Of a DNA stretch of 10,262 bases, positions 1 through 5,718 are shown piece by piece. A program made the translations under genes and the position numbers. The notes beneath the pieces are model-generated. The model made no database searches. It worked only from the letters and a program-made list of their open reading frames with translations, and was not told the DNA's origin. Position 1 is the first letter of the stretch, and every line of letters begins with the position of its first letter. Source of the stretch: an uncultured bacterium (lineage in GTDB: Bacteria > Cyanobacteriota > Vampirovibrionia > Gastranaerophilales > Gastranaerophilaceae). Location of the stretch: assembly GCA_900553205.1 (NCBI GenBank), contig USCK01000058.1, positions 1-10,262 of the forward strand, read 5' to 3'.

Positions 1-425
1 GGCCGCTCCACCAACCTTATCCGAACCATGTCAATCAACGTGCACACAACAAATATACCAATCGTACAACCAAACATATGCAATACAAAATAGTTGCTAT
101 TATACATATCCGCATTATGCAACAGATCCCTCCACAGCCATTGCCTCATCATATCACTATTCGCATGAATCATCAAAACACCAAATGTCGATGCAGTCAC
201 TGTATTGATCCCACTGCCGTAACCTATCTTAAGATTCTTGAACCATATAAATGCAAACACTGCCGGGTCCAACATTCCTATCAGATAAATGATACAAAAC
301 CAGGAAACATAGTTAAATATGATTGACATCTTTGGAACTGACGGAATAATTGTATAAATCAAAAAACCAATTCCCAACAATCTCGTATACTGCTTTTGAC
401 ACAGTACGCATAGTTTTCCACTCCC
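1..425 (-). pseudogene. Acyltransferase 3 family membrane protein, C-terminal remnant
   Basis: Reading the minus strand from 425 to base 1 gives an open frame with no stop. It looks like the C-terminal part of an acyltransferase-3 (OafA/WecH-like) membrane O-acyltransferase, an integral membrane enzyme that acetylates polysaccharides. Recognisable pieces, in order, are KQYTRLLGIGFLIYT, NYVSWFCIIYLIG, then WFKNLKIG, ASTFGVLMIHANSD and MRQWLWRDLL, ending in a hydrophobic segment and CTLID. Members of this family usually have several more helices between the YVSWF-like and WFKN-like segments, so an in-frame internal deletion is likely. There is no N-terminus: the frame opens just after two stops (432-434, the end of dprA, and 426-428), with no start codon or ribosome site nearby. 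The remnant is in the same frame as the upstream dprA-like gene. It continues past base 1. The family call is from memory of conserved segments. Confidence 0.72.
353..397. repeat. 45-bp imperfect direct repeat, left copy
   Basis: This segment matches 3106-3150 without gaps at 39 of 45 positions. The best-preserved core is CAATCTCGTATACTG on the plus strand. On the minus strand both copies encode KQYTRL followed by G and a hydrophobic LIY stretch. This copy runs straight on into the acyltransferase C-terminal remnant. Together the copies bracket the DprA/PRTase gene pair. Confidence 0.8.
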
Positions 426-431
426 CTATTC

Positions 432-1577
432 TCAATCACTAAACTGTAGTAATTCATTGACACTTACTATATTGTTTACGACCAAGGAATTAAGTAACGT
501 ATCAATGTTTACAGTATTGCTATCAATTAGTTTTAGCACATTTTCATAAAAAGCGCTATTCTTTGGCATTGGCAATTTAAGTTCTTGTATCGTTGCATCC
601 AAAACAGTCTCGCTATTAAGAATCGAAAGTATTGAATGTAAAAAAATCTTTTTAATATTCATATTTTTCATTTCCATATTTATGTTCTTAACACCTACAG
701 CATTTAACACACCTTTAATATCTCGTCCTTGCTTAATTACTGTAGCAATATTTTCATCTATTAATTTCTTTGTTCCAGTCTGTATATCAACAACTTCATC
801 TCCTACATCCGGACAAAAAATTGGTTTCTTTTGTTGTACAGCATACTCATAATTATGCATTGTACCGCCTTTTGCATCACATTCATATATCACAACTGCT
901 TTTGACATTCCTACAATAAGTCTATTCCTGTTAACAAACCTGAATTTTTCAGCCTTTGTACCTACAGGATATTCAGACATTAATATACCCCCACTTGAAA
1001 GAATCCTATCCGCTAAAGTCTTATTTTCCTTCGGATAAACCATATCAAGTCCATGTGCTAAAACTGCTACAGTCTTCCCTCCTGAAGAAATACATGATTG
1101 ATGAGATAACTTATCTACACCACAGGCCAAACCTGAAATAATAGAACAATTATTATTAACCCATTGCGGAACAAGATAATTTACAGCATTATATGAAAAT
1201 TTTGTAGGTTTTCTGGTTCCGACACAAGCAATAGCGTGTTCTGATATCTCAGAAAATTCTGCCCCTTTATAATAAATAATCGCTGGTGGGTTATCTGTTT
1301 TTTTTAATTCTTTGGGATAGTTCTTGTCGGTATAAAAAGTTACCTTTATATTAAATTCTTTGTTTTTTTCTAATATCGTATCGGCCTTTAAAAGAACTTC
1401 ATCTACCTTATTCTTATCTGAAAAATATTCCTTATACGCCATAAATTCAAGGCGCTCTTCAAATACCGAGCTATCAGTGAACATCTTTTCTATATCAGAA
1501 GAATAGCTTTGCAGAAGGAATATTAAATTGTTATTCTTAATGCCCAGTTCACTTAGTGCTATAACATATCGTATCAT
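432..1577 (-). CDS. DprA-like (DNA-processing/Smf Rossmann fold) protein of a two-gene cassette
   Basis: The 381-residue product carries the DprA/Smf Rossmann-fold signatures: a YPKEL...NPPAIIYYKG lead-in (about 87-104), VGTRKPT (119-125, usual VGSR), SGLACGVDKLSH (148-159), VLAHGLDMVYPKEN (172-185), SEYPVG (201-206) and FRFVNRNRLIVGMSKAVVI (212-230). The usual SG(T/S) turn reads KGGTMHNYEYA. Housekeeping DprA loads RecA onto incoming single-stranded DNA. This copy is probably an accessory paralogue: it lies 18 bp behind a PRTase gene rather than beside topA or rnhB, and its tail (about 300-381) may be a diverged winged-helix region. The ATG at 1575-1577 follows AAGGATG at normal spacing. The pair is probably co-transcribed. 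The family is secure; a role in phage or plasmid defence is inferred from the pairing. Confidence 0.9.
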   Translation of the reverse strand: MIRYVIALSELGIKNNNLIFLLQSYSSDIEKMFTDSSVFEERLEFMAYKEYFSDKNKVDEVLLKADTILEKNKEFNIKVTFYTDKNYPKELKKTDNPPAIIYYKGAEFSEISEHAIACVGTRKPTKFSYNAVNYLVPQWVNNNCSIISGLACGVDKLSHQSCISSGGKTVAVLAHGLDMVYPKENKTLADRILSSGGILMSEYPVGTKAEKFRFVNRNRLIVGMSKAVVIYECDAKGGTMHNYEYAVQQKKPIFCPDVGDEVVDIQTGTKKLIDENIATVIKQGRDIKGVLNAVGVKNINMEMKNMNIKKIFLHSILSILNSETVLDATIQELKLPMPKNSAFYENVLKLIDSNTVNIDTLLNSLVVNNIVSVNELLQFSD

Positions 1578-1595
1578 TTTTCATCATCCTTAATA

Positions 1596-2852
1596 TTATG
1601 AATGGAATATATTATACAAATCAGTCACTTCCTGCTTTGCATTACCATTAATTTGATAATTTTCAAGTGGCTGATGCGTTTCTAATTCATATCTATAGCC
1701 CGGTCTGAATACATCACCAATAATTGTATAGTCACGTCTTTGAAAATCACTCATAAAAATACCAATAGATACAAATATAATTTTATTTGCTCCTAATTCT
1801 TCAAGTAAATTTCTTACTGCGTTAAACGAATTACCATGTGTCATATAATCATCAAATATACATACATTAAATCGTCCTTCTCTTCTTAATGTTTCAATTC
1901 TCTTTTTATAATCAGAATTAATTATAAGTGTTCCAAATTCATCCGTTGCGCCAAGATTAATTCTTTCCTGCCGTTCTCTGCCGCCATTATGATTCTGATT
2001 CTTAGGTGTATGCCTTATAAGAAGATTTCTTTCTGCTTTTGTTACATCTGCTTTATAGTGTTTGGGTAACTGTTTTCCCTTTAACAATCTTACCTGTGTC
2101 ATAAAATCATAAACATACTCATTAATTTCACAATTAGATGACGGTAACATACCAAAAAGTTCTACATCGTCAAAATCTATGTTACTTGTCATTCCTGCAA
2201 GGAAATGATACAACAAAATGGTTCTATAATTTCGACTTTTATTCTCTTTTAATAATAGCTGAAAATTTAACACCATCTGTTTTTCTTCTTCTGTATCTGC
2301 ATATTTACCATATCGGGCATCTACAAGAGAATATACTGTAGATATATCATCTATTTCCAATTTAGAATACCATACATTCTGATTATTCAATGTCTGAATA
2401 AACTTTTTAAGTTGCATTACTGTATTTACATGAATACCGTATTTTTGCGCTCTATCTTCTAATGGCAGCCATGTAGGAACAATATATAGTGATCGTGTAT
2501 TAACTGCCAATTGAAAATCAGCATTTTTGCCGCCAATAAACACAAAATAATTATTCTTGCTTTTATGTAGCTTAGCAAATTCTTCAACAGTCCTTCTATC
2601 CTTAAAATGAAAACTAGTATATCCTGCCTCATGAAAACTTCTTTCCAGTCGGCCTAACCAAACTCTTTTTCTACTATAAAAACAAACATCATTATCCATC
2701 TGTTCTGCCAATTCGTCAAACTCTCTTATAAATGCATCACGCGAACTCCTAAATCTTTCAAAATCAAAGTCCTCAAAATCATACTCAGCATAATCTTCTT
2801 GATCTAATACCTCTTTCAGCAGATCCAAATTACAAAATATAAGTTTTCTCAT
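1596..2852 (-). CDS. Large protein with C-terminal phosphoribosyltransferase motif, partner of DprA-like gene
   Basis: The 418-residue protein has a PRPP-loop-like motif, VCIFDDYMTHGNSF (about 330-343), preceded by a strand and followed by a helix and strand (GANKIIFVSIGIF). This is the usual layout of a type I phosphoribosyltransferase with two acidic residues before T-x-G. The ComF competence family has the same fold. The first half is different: a strongly acidic stretch (about 17-55), then YFVFIGGKNADFQLAVN (102-118) and LYIVPTWLP, which could be a degenerate HAD-like domain; I am not sure of that. A longer GTG start exists at 2867, but the ATG at 2850-2852 has GGAGGG 7 bases upstream and is preferred. 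A DprA-like gene follows 18 bp downstream, so the two likely act together. I recall DprA-PRTase pairs from surveys of bacterial defence loci but cannot confirm it here. Substrate and product are unknown. Confidence 0.82.
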   Translation of the reverse strand: MRKLIFCNLDLLKEVLDQEDYAEYDFEDFDFERFRSSRDAFIREFDELAEQMDNDVCFYSRKRVWLGRLERSFHEAGYTSFHFKDRRTVEEFAKLHKSKNNYFVFIGGKNADFQLAVNTRSLYIVPTWLPLEDRAQKYGIHVNTVMQLKKFIQTLNNQNVWYSKLEIDDISTVYSLVDARYGKYADTEEEKQMVLNFQLLLKENKSRNYRTILLYHFLAGMTSNIDFDDVELFGMLPSSNCEINEYVYDFMTQVRLLKGKQLPKHYKADVTKAERNLLIRHTPKNQNHNGGRERQERINLGATDEFGTLIINSDYKKRIETLRREGRFNVCIFDDYMTHGNSFNAVRNLLEELGANKIIFVSIGIFMSDFQRRDYTIIGDVFRPGYRYELETHQPLENYQINGNAKQEVTDLYNIFHS

Positions 2853-2859
2853 AAGTTTT

Positions 2860-2865
2860 CCCTCC
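2860..2865 (-). promoter_or_regulatory. Ribosome binding site fixing the start of the PRTase gene
   Basis: GGAGGG lies 7 bases before the ATG at 2850-2852. It overlaps the alternative GTG at 2865-2867, so it cannot serve that codon. This makes the shorter 418-residue protein the better choice. Confidence 0.75.
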
Positions 2866-2881
2866 ACCTTTTTAAAAATAT

Positions 2882-2887
2882 ATTATA
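2882..2887 (-). promoter_or_regulatory. Putative -10 element of the PRTase/DprA cassette
   Basis: A perfect TATAAT on the minus strand lies 29 bases before the chosen ATG, in a gene-free A/T-rich stretch. No good -35 is placed at 17 bp; TTAATA at 19 bp is the nearest candidate. In such A/T-rich DNA chance matches are common, so this is tentative. Confidence 0.35.
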
Positions 2888-3026
2888 CTTTTAATATCCC
2901 CCTAAATATTAACCACATATATATCACATTTTATCAACACTTTTCAAAATTTATTCCAGCATAGTTATATATCGACTTTTGTTAAGAACCCTTTCCTTGA
3001 TTATCTCACGCAACTAAATAATACTC

Positions 3027-3054
3027 AACGACATTCTCTCGACAAATTTCGACA
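3027..3054 (-). promoter_or_regulatory. Three helically phased TGTCGNN boxes (Spo0A-box-like)
   Basis: On the minus strand TGTCGAA (3048-3054), TGTCGAG (3038-3044) and TGTCGTT (3027-3033) are spaced 10 and 11 bp apart, about one helical turn each. The first equals the Bacillus 0A-box core. They lie about 140-170 bp upstream of the candidate -10 at 2882-2887, inside a decayed reading frame. They may be a binding array or a chance result of that frame. Confidence 0.25.
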
Positions 3055-3105
3055 ACTTCAGCAAAACATATAACACGCTCTTCTTCTCAATTGACAAAAT
3101 ATCTT

Positions 3106-3150
3106 TATAAATCAAAAGAGCACTTCCCGGCAATCTCGTATACTGTTTTT
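3106..3150. repeat. 45-bp imperfect direct repeat, right copy
   Basis: This is the partner of 353-397: 39 of 45 positions match, with no gaps. The six differences are substitutions spread along the element. On its upstream (minus-strand) side the flank still reads like acyltransferase; on its downstream side it does not. This is the mirror image of the left copy. Confidence 0.8.
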
Positions 3151-3276
3151 AATCCAATTGGTTGATCAGTATATTTATATATGGTTTAGCAGATAAAACA
3201 GTAAATAGCATGATGGAAAATCCTTTACTTATATTTTAATACAGAAATACACATATCACAAATCATCCCTTAATAT

Positions 3277-3912
3277 CTATAATTCATAATAATCAAATAA
3301 ACTATAATTCTCCCCGATATGATAGTTTTTGGTAACATCTACTCTAATATTTCCAATTGCATGTCCCAATAATTTAAAATTATCAACACTTGGACAGCCT
3401 AATGTTATATTTTTTTTATCTTTGTTTATCCTATAATCTTTACGAACTTCCTTAAGCAATAACCCTAATACGTTATACCCTTCTGCATAATCACCTCTCA
3501 CAAAAGCTCCCCAAAAATCATCTTTTGACGATAACTCAACAATTTCTTTATCCATGGTTTGTTCAAACAACCTTCCCATCTTATTCCAATTATACAATAA
3601 TTTCATATGAATACACCAGTTCATAATCTGAACCCTATTTTTTGTCCAATCCTTTCTTGTTAAATGGTTATATTTTCTACTAATATCCTTAGCTGTCATT
3701 GGGCTTCTTTGTTCAATGATCTCTTTTTGTATTTCTGGATAATCAGAGAAACGACATGCCTGATATAATGCTTCAGATGTAAGTATTTTCACTCCATCTA
3801 TATAAACCGGAAATCCACCAGCCATATTTGACAACCCACCATATTCTTCATGTGTTTTTCTAAAAGTTATACAGTCTTTTATTAAATACATCTTTTTATT
3901 ATAATTACTCAC
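3277..3912 (-). CDS. NADAR (YbiA/DUF1768-like) family protein
   Basis: The 211-residue protein has NADAR-type segments: EYGGLSNMAGGFPVYIDG (23-40), TSEALYQACRF (45-55, usually EHYFQA in YbiA), SPMTAK (70-75), and in the C-terminal half DDFWGA (131-136), GYNVLGLLLKEVR (145-157). YbiA-type NADAR proteins act on N-glycosidic bonds of ribose-linked compounds; YbiA clips riboflavin intermediates, and some members remove ADP-ribose from guanine bases in DNA. Here the substrate is unknown. GTG at 3910-3912 is the start because AGGTGAT lies just before it; the ATG seven codons later has no such site. The gene follows the PRTase-CE gene by 16 bp, so the two form a two-gene operon. Length is a little above that of YbiA. 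An ADP-ribose or ribosyl-nucleotide role in defence is inferred. Confidence 0.88.
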   Translation of the reverse strand: MSNYNKKMYLIKDCITFRKTHEEYGGLSNMAGGFPVYIDGVKILTSEALYQACRFSDYPEIQKEIIEQRSPMTAKDISRKYNHLTRKDWTKNRVQIMNWCIHMKLLYNWNKMGRLFEQTMDKEIVELSSKDDFWGAFVRGDYAEGYNVLGLLLKEVRKDYRINKDKKNITLGCPSVDNFKLLGHAIGNIRVDVTKNYHIGENYSLFDYYEL

Positions 3913-3915
3913 TAA

Positions 3916-3922
3916 ATCACCT
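3916..3922 (-). promoter_or_regulatory. Ribosome binding site supporting a GTG start
   Basis: AGGTGAT, complementary to the 16S rRNA 3' end, sits immediately upstream of the GTG at 3910-3912. The core AGG is 7 bases from the start. It supports GTG over the downstream ATG of the NADAR gene. Confidence 0.65.
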
Positions 3923-3928
3923 TTTCTG

Positions 3929-4972
3929 TCAATTAACCTCTCTAGGTAAAAGTGGATACCATTTCCCTAGTATCTCTGATGGAGGACTCCATAAATCTCC
4001 CCACCAATACGCCAAAGGACAATTATTAGAAATGTTATAACATGTTGCAAAAAAAGCTCCAAATCCAAATGATATACCCTGACTATATCCCATAGGTTTA
4101 ATTCTCTCATTCCAGTTCTGAGGCAATGAACATATATATGCCCCCTTTTTTAATAAAGCTTTTTCTAAAACATCTCGGTTAGATTCCGAAGTAAATAAAT
4201 TCGACTCTACATTCAAATAAGGACTTCTAAATCCTAGCCCTCCTTTTCCTGTTATCCTTTTCTGTTTCTCCATATATTGAACATATGCATTAACATATTC
4301 ATCATCATCCATATATTGAGGCCACAATACATCATACGGCGGAGCATTGTGATAATTATTATTATATTCATACATTCTATAAATCGTTACCGTAATCCCT
4401 TTTTCCTTACATTTTTCAATAAGGCGTTTATTAACATACTCATAATTACCATTATATTCGCCTAGAAAAATAACATCTAACTGCGTATTACTATTTGGAT
4501 TCATGTTGTCAATCCAATTACCAATATCTTTCATAAGCGTAAATCCAGTATACATACAGTCATCTAAATAAATATATTTATTTACATTTATATTATTGTA
4601 TCTATTAATTGTAACGCCTTTTGTCTCAAAGTAATACTCTTCAAGTAAATTGATTAATCTTTTTTGACTATGCCCCTTAATTTGAATATCCAAAAACTGT
4701 ATTTGACTTAAGGATATTATAGGATTTTCCCCCATAATGTCATTTGTATTCCATATTCCCTCAAAAAATTGTATAATTGTACTTTCCTTTATATAGTTAT
4801 GAGATAACAAACTATCTGTTTCTGTTAGAACAATCTCCCTCTCTTCCTCCGGAAACTGTTTTATCCAAATATCAACATGCTCATCATCAAACTTCCAATT
4901 ATTCAAATGTATTTGATAATCCTTAATTTTACCCGCTATACTTTCTTCTAGCTTCTGAATTGAATTTTCCAT
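3929..4972 (-). CDS. Phosphoribosyltransferase-fold protein, PRTase-CE type
   Basis: The 347-residue soluble protein has a PRPP-loop-like motif, YIYLDDCMYTGFTL (133-146), followed by a second strand (LDVIFLGEY, 165-173). N-terminal features are W-x-F-D-D and HVDIWIKQFPEEER (32-45). The C-terminus carries ICSLPQNWNER (280-290), FGFGAFFATCYNISNNCPL (302-320), WWGD and KWYPLLPRE (337-345). This layout fits the PRTase-CE family as I remember it, which has been linked to prokaryotic conflict systems. The Asp-Asp and Thr-Gly of the loop are present, so catalysis on a phosphoribosyl or pyrophosphorylated nucleotide is possible. A TTG at 4991-4993 opens the frame earlier, but the ATG at 4970-4972 with GGGGGGAAGG before it is preferred. 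The NADAR gene follows after 16 bp. Function beyond the fold is inferred. Confidence 0.82.
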   Translation of the reverse strand: MENSIQKLEESIAGKIKDYQIHLNNWKFDDEHVDIWIKQFPEEEREIVLTETDSLLSHNYIKESTIIQFFEGIWNTNDIMGENPIISLSQIQFLDIQIKGHSQKRLINLLEEYYFETKGVTINRYNNINVNKYIYLDDCMYTGFTLMKDIGNWIDNMNPNSNTQLDVIFLGEYNGNYEYVNKRLIEKCKEKGITVTIYRMYEYNNNYHNAPPYDVLWPQYMDDDEYVNAYVQYMEKQKRITGKGGLGFRSPYLNVESNLFTSESNRDVLEKALLKKGAYICSLPQNWNERIKPMGYSQGISFGFGAFFATCYNISNNCPLAYWWGDLWSPPSEILGKWYPLLPREVN

Positions 4973-4974
4973 AT

Positions 4975-4984
4975 CCTTCCCCCC
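4975..4984 (-). promoter_or_regulatory. Ribosome binding site fixing the start of the PRTase-CE gene
   Basis: GGGGGGAAGG precedes the ATG at 4970-4972, its G-run 6 bases away. It lies inside the longer TTG-initiated frame, so the TTG start is unlikely. Confidence 0.7.
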
Positions 4985-5021
4985 TTTTATCAAATTTCAA
5001 CCACCTTAACCATCTATACTA

Positions 5022-5051
5022 ATTATAATATAATTTTAACAGATATATCAG
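5022..5051 (-). promoter_or_regulatory. Putative promoter of the PRTase-CE/NADAR cassette
   Basis: Minus-strand TATAAT (5022-5027) lies 18 bp from CTGATA (5046-5051), which matches TTGACA at 4 of 6 positions. The -10 ends 49 bases before the ATG, leaving a leader of about 40 bases. The position between the ferredoxin gene and the cassette suits an independent promoter. A/T richness lowers certainty. Confidence 0.42.
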
Positions 5052-5053
5052 TT
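5038..5053. promoter_or_regulatory. Near-perfect palindrome over the -35 region
   Basis: AACAGATATATCAGTT is a 16-bp inverted repeat with one mismatched pair, centred on GATATATC. It covers the proposed -35 box of the PRTase-CE promoter, where a dimeric repressor would be expected to bind. No repressor gene is visible in the window. Confidence 0.3.
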
Positions 5054-5144
5054 TATTAAATGAGGATACTACATCAAATATCCCCTATTTCAAATATAAT
5101 TGCATGTTTCTAAATAACCCCATCAAACGATATATCAATGTGGT

Positions 5145-5366
5145 CTATTGCTTCTTTTTCTCAGTTTCTTTCATCGGGCAAACAGTCAAACACATCCCAC
5201 ATCTTACGCACACGTTTTTGTCTATGATTGGATAATCAAATCCCTCTTCATCCTGAATCATACAGATTGCTTCTTTAGGACAATTTGCATAACAAGCCGT
5301 GCAGCCACAACATTCTTCTTTTCGTCTGTATAAAACAGGAATAGGTTTATTATTTAAACTATTCAT
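5145..5366 (-). CDS. Small 2x[4Fe-4S] ferredoxin-type protein
   Basis: The 73-residue protein has two complete C-x2-C-x2-C-x3-C-P motifs: C19, C22, C25, C29 and C53, C56, C59, C63. That predicts two [4Fe-4S] clusters. The spacer includes DEEGFDYPIIDKNVC. The arrangement CCGCTACYANCP...DEEGF.YP is that found at the N-terminus of FrhB/FdhB-type proteins in polysaccharide loci, where it precedes the domain encoded at 5719-6762. Here it is a free-standing gene with a strong AGGAG seven bases before its ATG, so it looks translated in its own right. It is the last gene of the polysaccharide operon, 352 bp after the FrhB-type gene. It likely passes electrons to that protein, though this is inferred. 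The lysine-rich tail ends about where the second domain would normally begin. Confidence 0.93.
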   Translation of the reverse strand: MNSLNNKPIPVLYRRKEECCGCTACYANCPKEAICMIQDEEGFDYPIIDKNVCVRCGMCLTVCPMKETEKKKQ

Positions 5367-5402
5367 AGTTGCTCTCCTTCTATATTATTATCCAATCTGA
5401 TA

Positions 5403-5676
5403 TTATCTTTGATTCCTTGAACCATCTGTTTTTCTTTTACTTAGCGAAACCAAACTGGATTTTCCTGCTCTAAAATCCAAAGTAACATCTATTATTTCCG
5501 CCCCTCTTTAATTGTATGATTCAATTTATCTACATATATTGGTATACCTATCCAATCATTATTTTTATCGGCTGATTTAAAATTGGTTCTTTTGTTCTTC
5601 TCCAGTGCACATTTTCATATGAATTCCCTTCATATTTCCCAATTCTAGATTCCCATCTATCCCTTATATATGTTTT
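5403..5676 (-). pseudogene. Unidentified decayed gene with homopolymer frameshifts
   Basis: Between the FrhB-type and ferredoxin genes the minus strand carries protein-like sequence spread over three frames. The first frame (from about 5676) gives RDRWESRIGKYEGNSYENV and WRRTKEPILNQPIK. At an A-run (5562-5566) it shifts to NNDWIGIPIYVDKLNHTIKEG. At a G-run (5501-5504) it shifts again to AEIIDVTLDFRAGKSSLVS and SLSKRK, ending at TAA (5403-5405). Each shift is repaired by adding one base to a run. A further short piece, LTIVLVYNAEKHI, may extend it back toward 5715 in another frame. I do not recognise the family. It is either a genuine relic of a lost operon gene or a C-terminal part carrying assembly errors. 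It fills most of the 352-bp gap. Confidence 0.55.
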
Positions 5677-5718
5677 TCAGCATTATACACTAATACTATT
5701 GTTAAACTTAATTATCTG

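Larger units (their letters stand above)
2951..3223 (-). pseudogene. Second acyltransferase-like remnant fused to unidentified reading frame
   Basis: One minus-strand frame runs from about 3223 to a TAA at 2951-2953, broken only by TAA (3149-3151) and TAG (3014-3016). Its first part, IMLFTVLSAKPYINILINQL, then a stop, then KQYTRLPG, resembles the transmembrane region of acyltransferase-3 proteins that precedes the segment preserved at 1-425. After the repeat (below 3106) it departs from that family and reads KDILSIEKKSVLYVLLKL...FVERMSLSII, stop, LREIIKERVL. I do not recognise this second part; it could be another decayed gene or chance. With the promoter candidate, this accounts for most of the 424-bp gap between the two cassettes. 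I see no intact gene or clear terminator in that gap. Confidence 0.5.

Noticed and set aside
78..326. Plus-strand open frame of 82 codons at the left edge
   Set aside because: It is antisense to the acyltransferase relic, whose minus-strand translation has clear family motifs. It has no ribosome site or recognisable protein features.
432..1577. Housekeeping dprA
   Set aside because: The gene lacks the usual topA/rnhB neighbours, differs at the VGSR and SGT motifs, and is paired with a PRTase gene, so an accessory paralogue fits better.
2853..3276. Insertion sequence in the gap between cassettes
   Set aside because: No transposase-like protein or terminal inverted repeats were found; the content is acyltransferase relic, one unidentified frame and promoter-like sequence.
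5065..5092. Possible hairpin GGATA...TATCC after the ferredoxin gene
   Set aside because: The stem is only 5 bp with a 10-base loop and no following T-run, so it is not a credible terminator.
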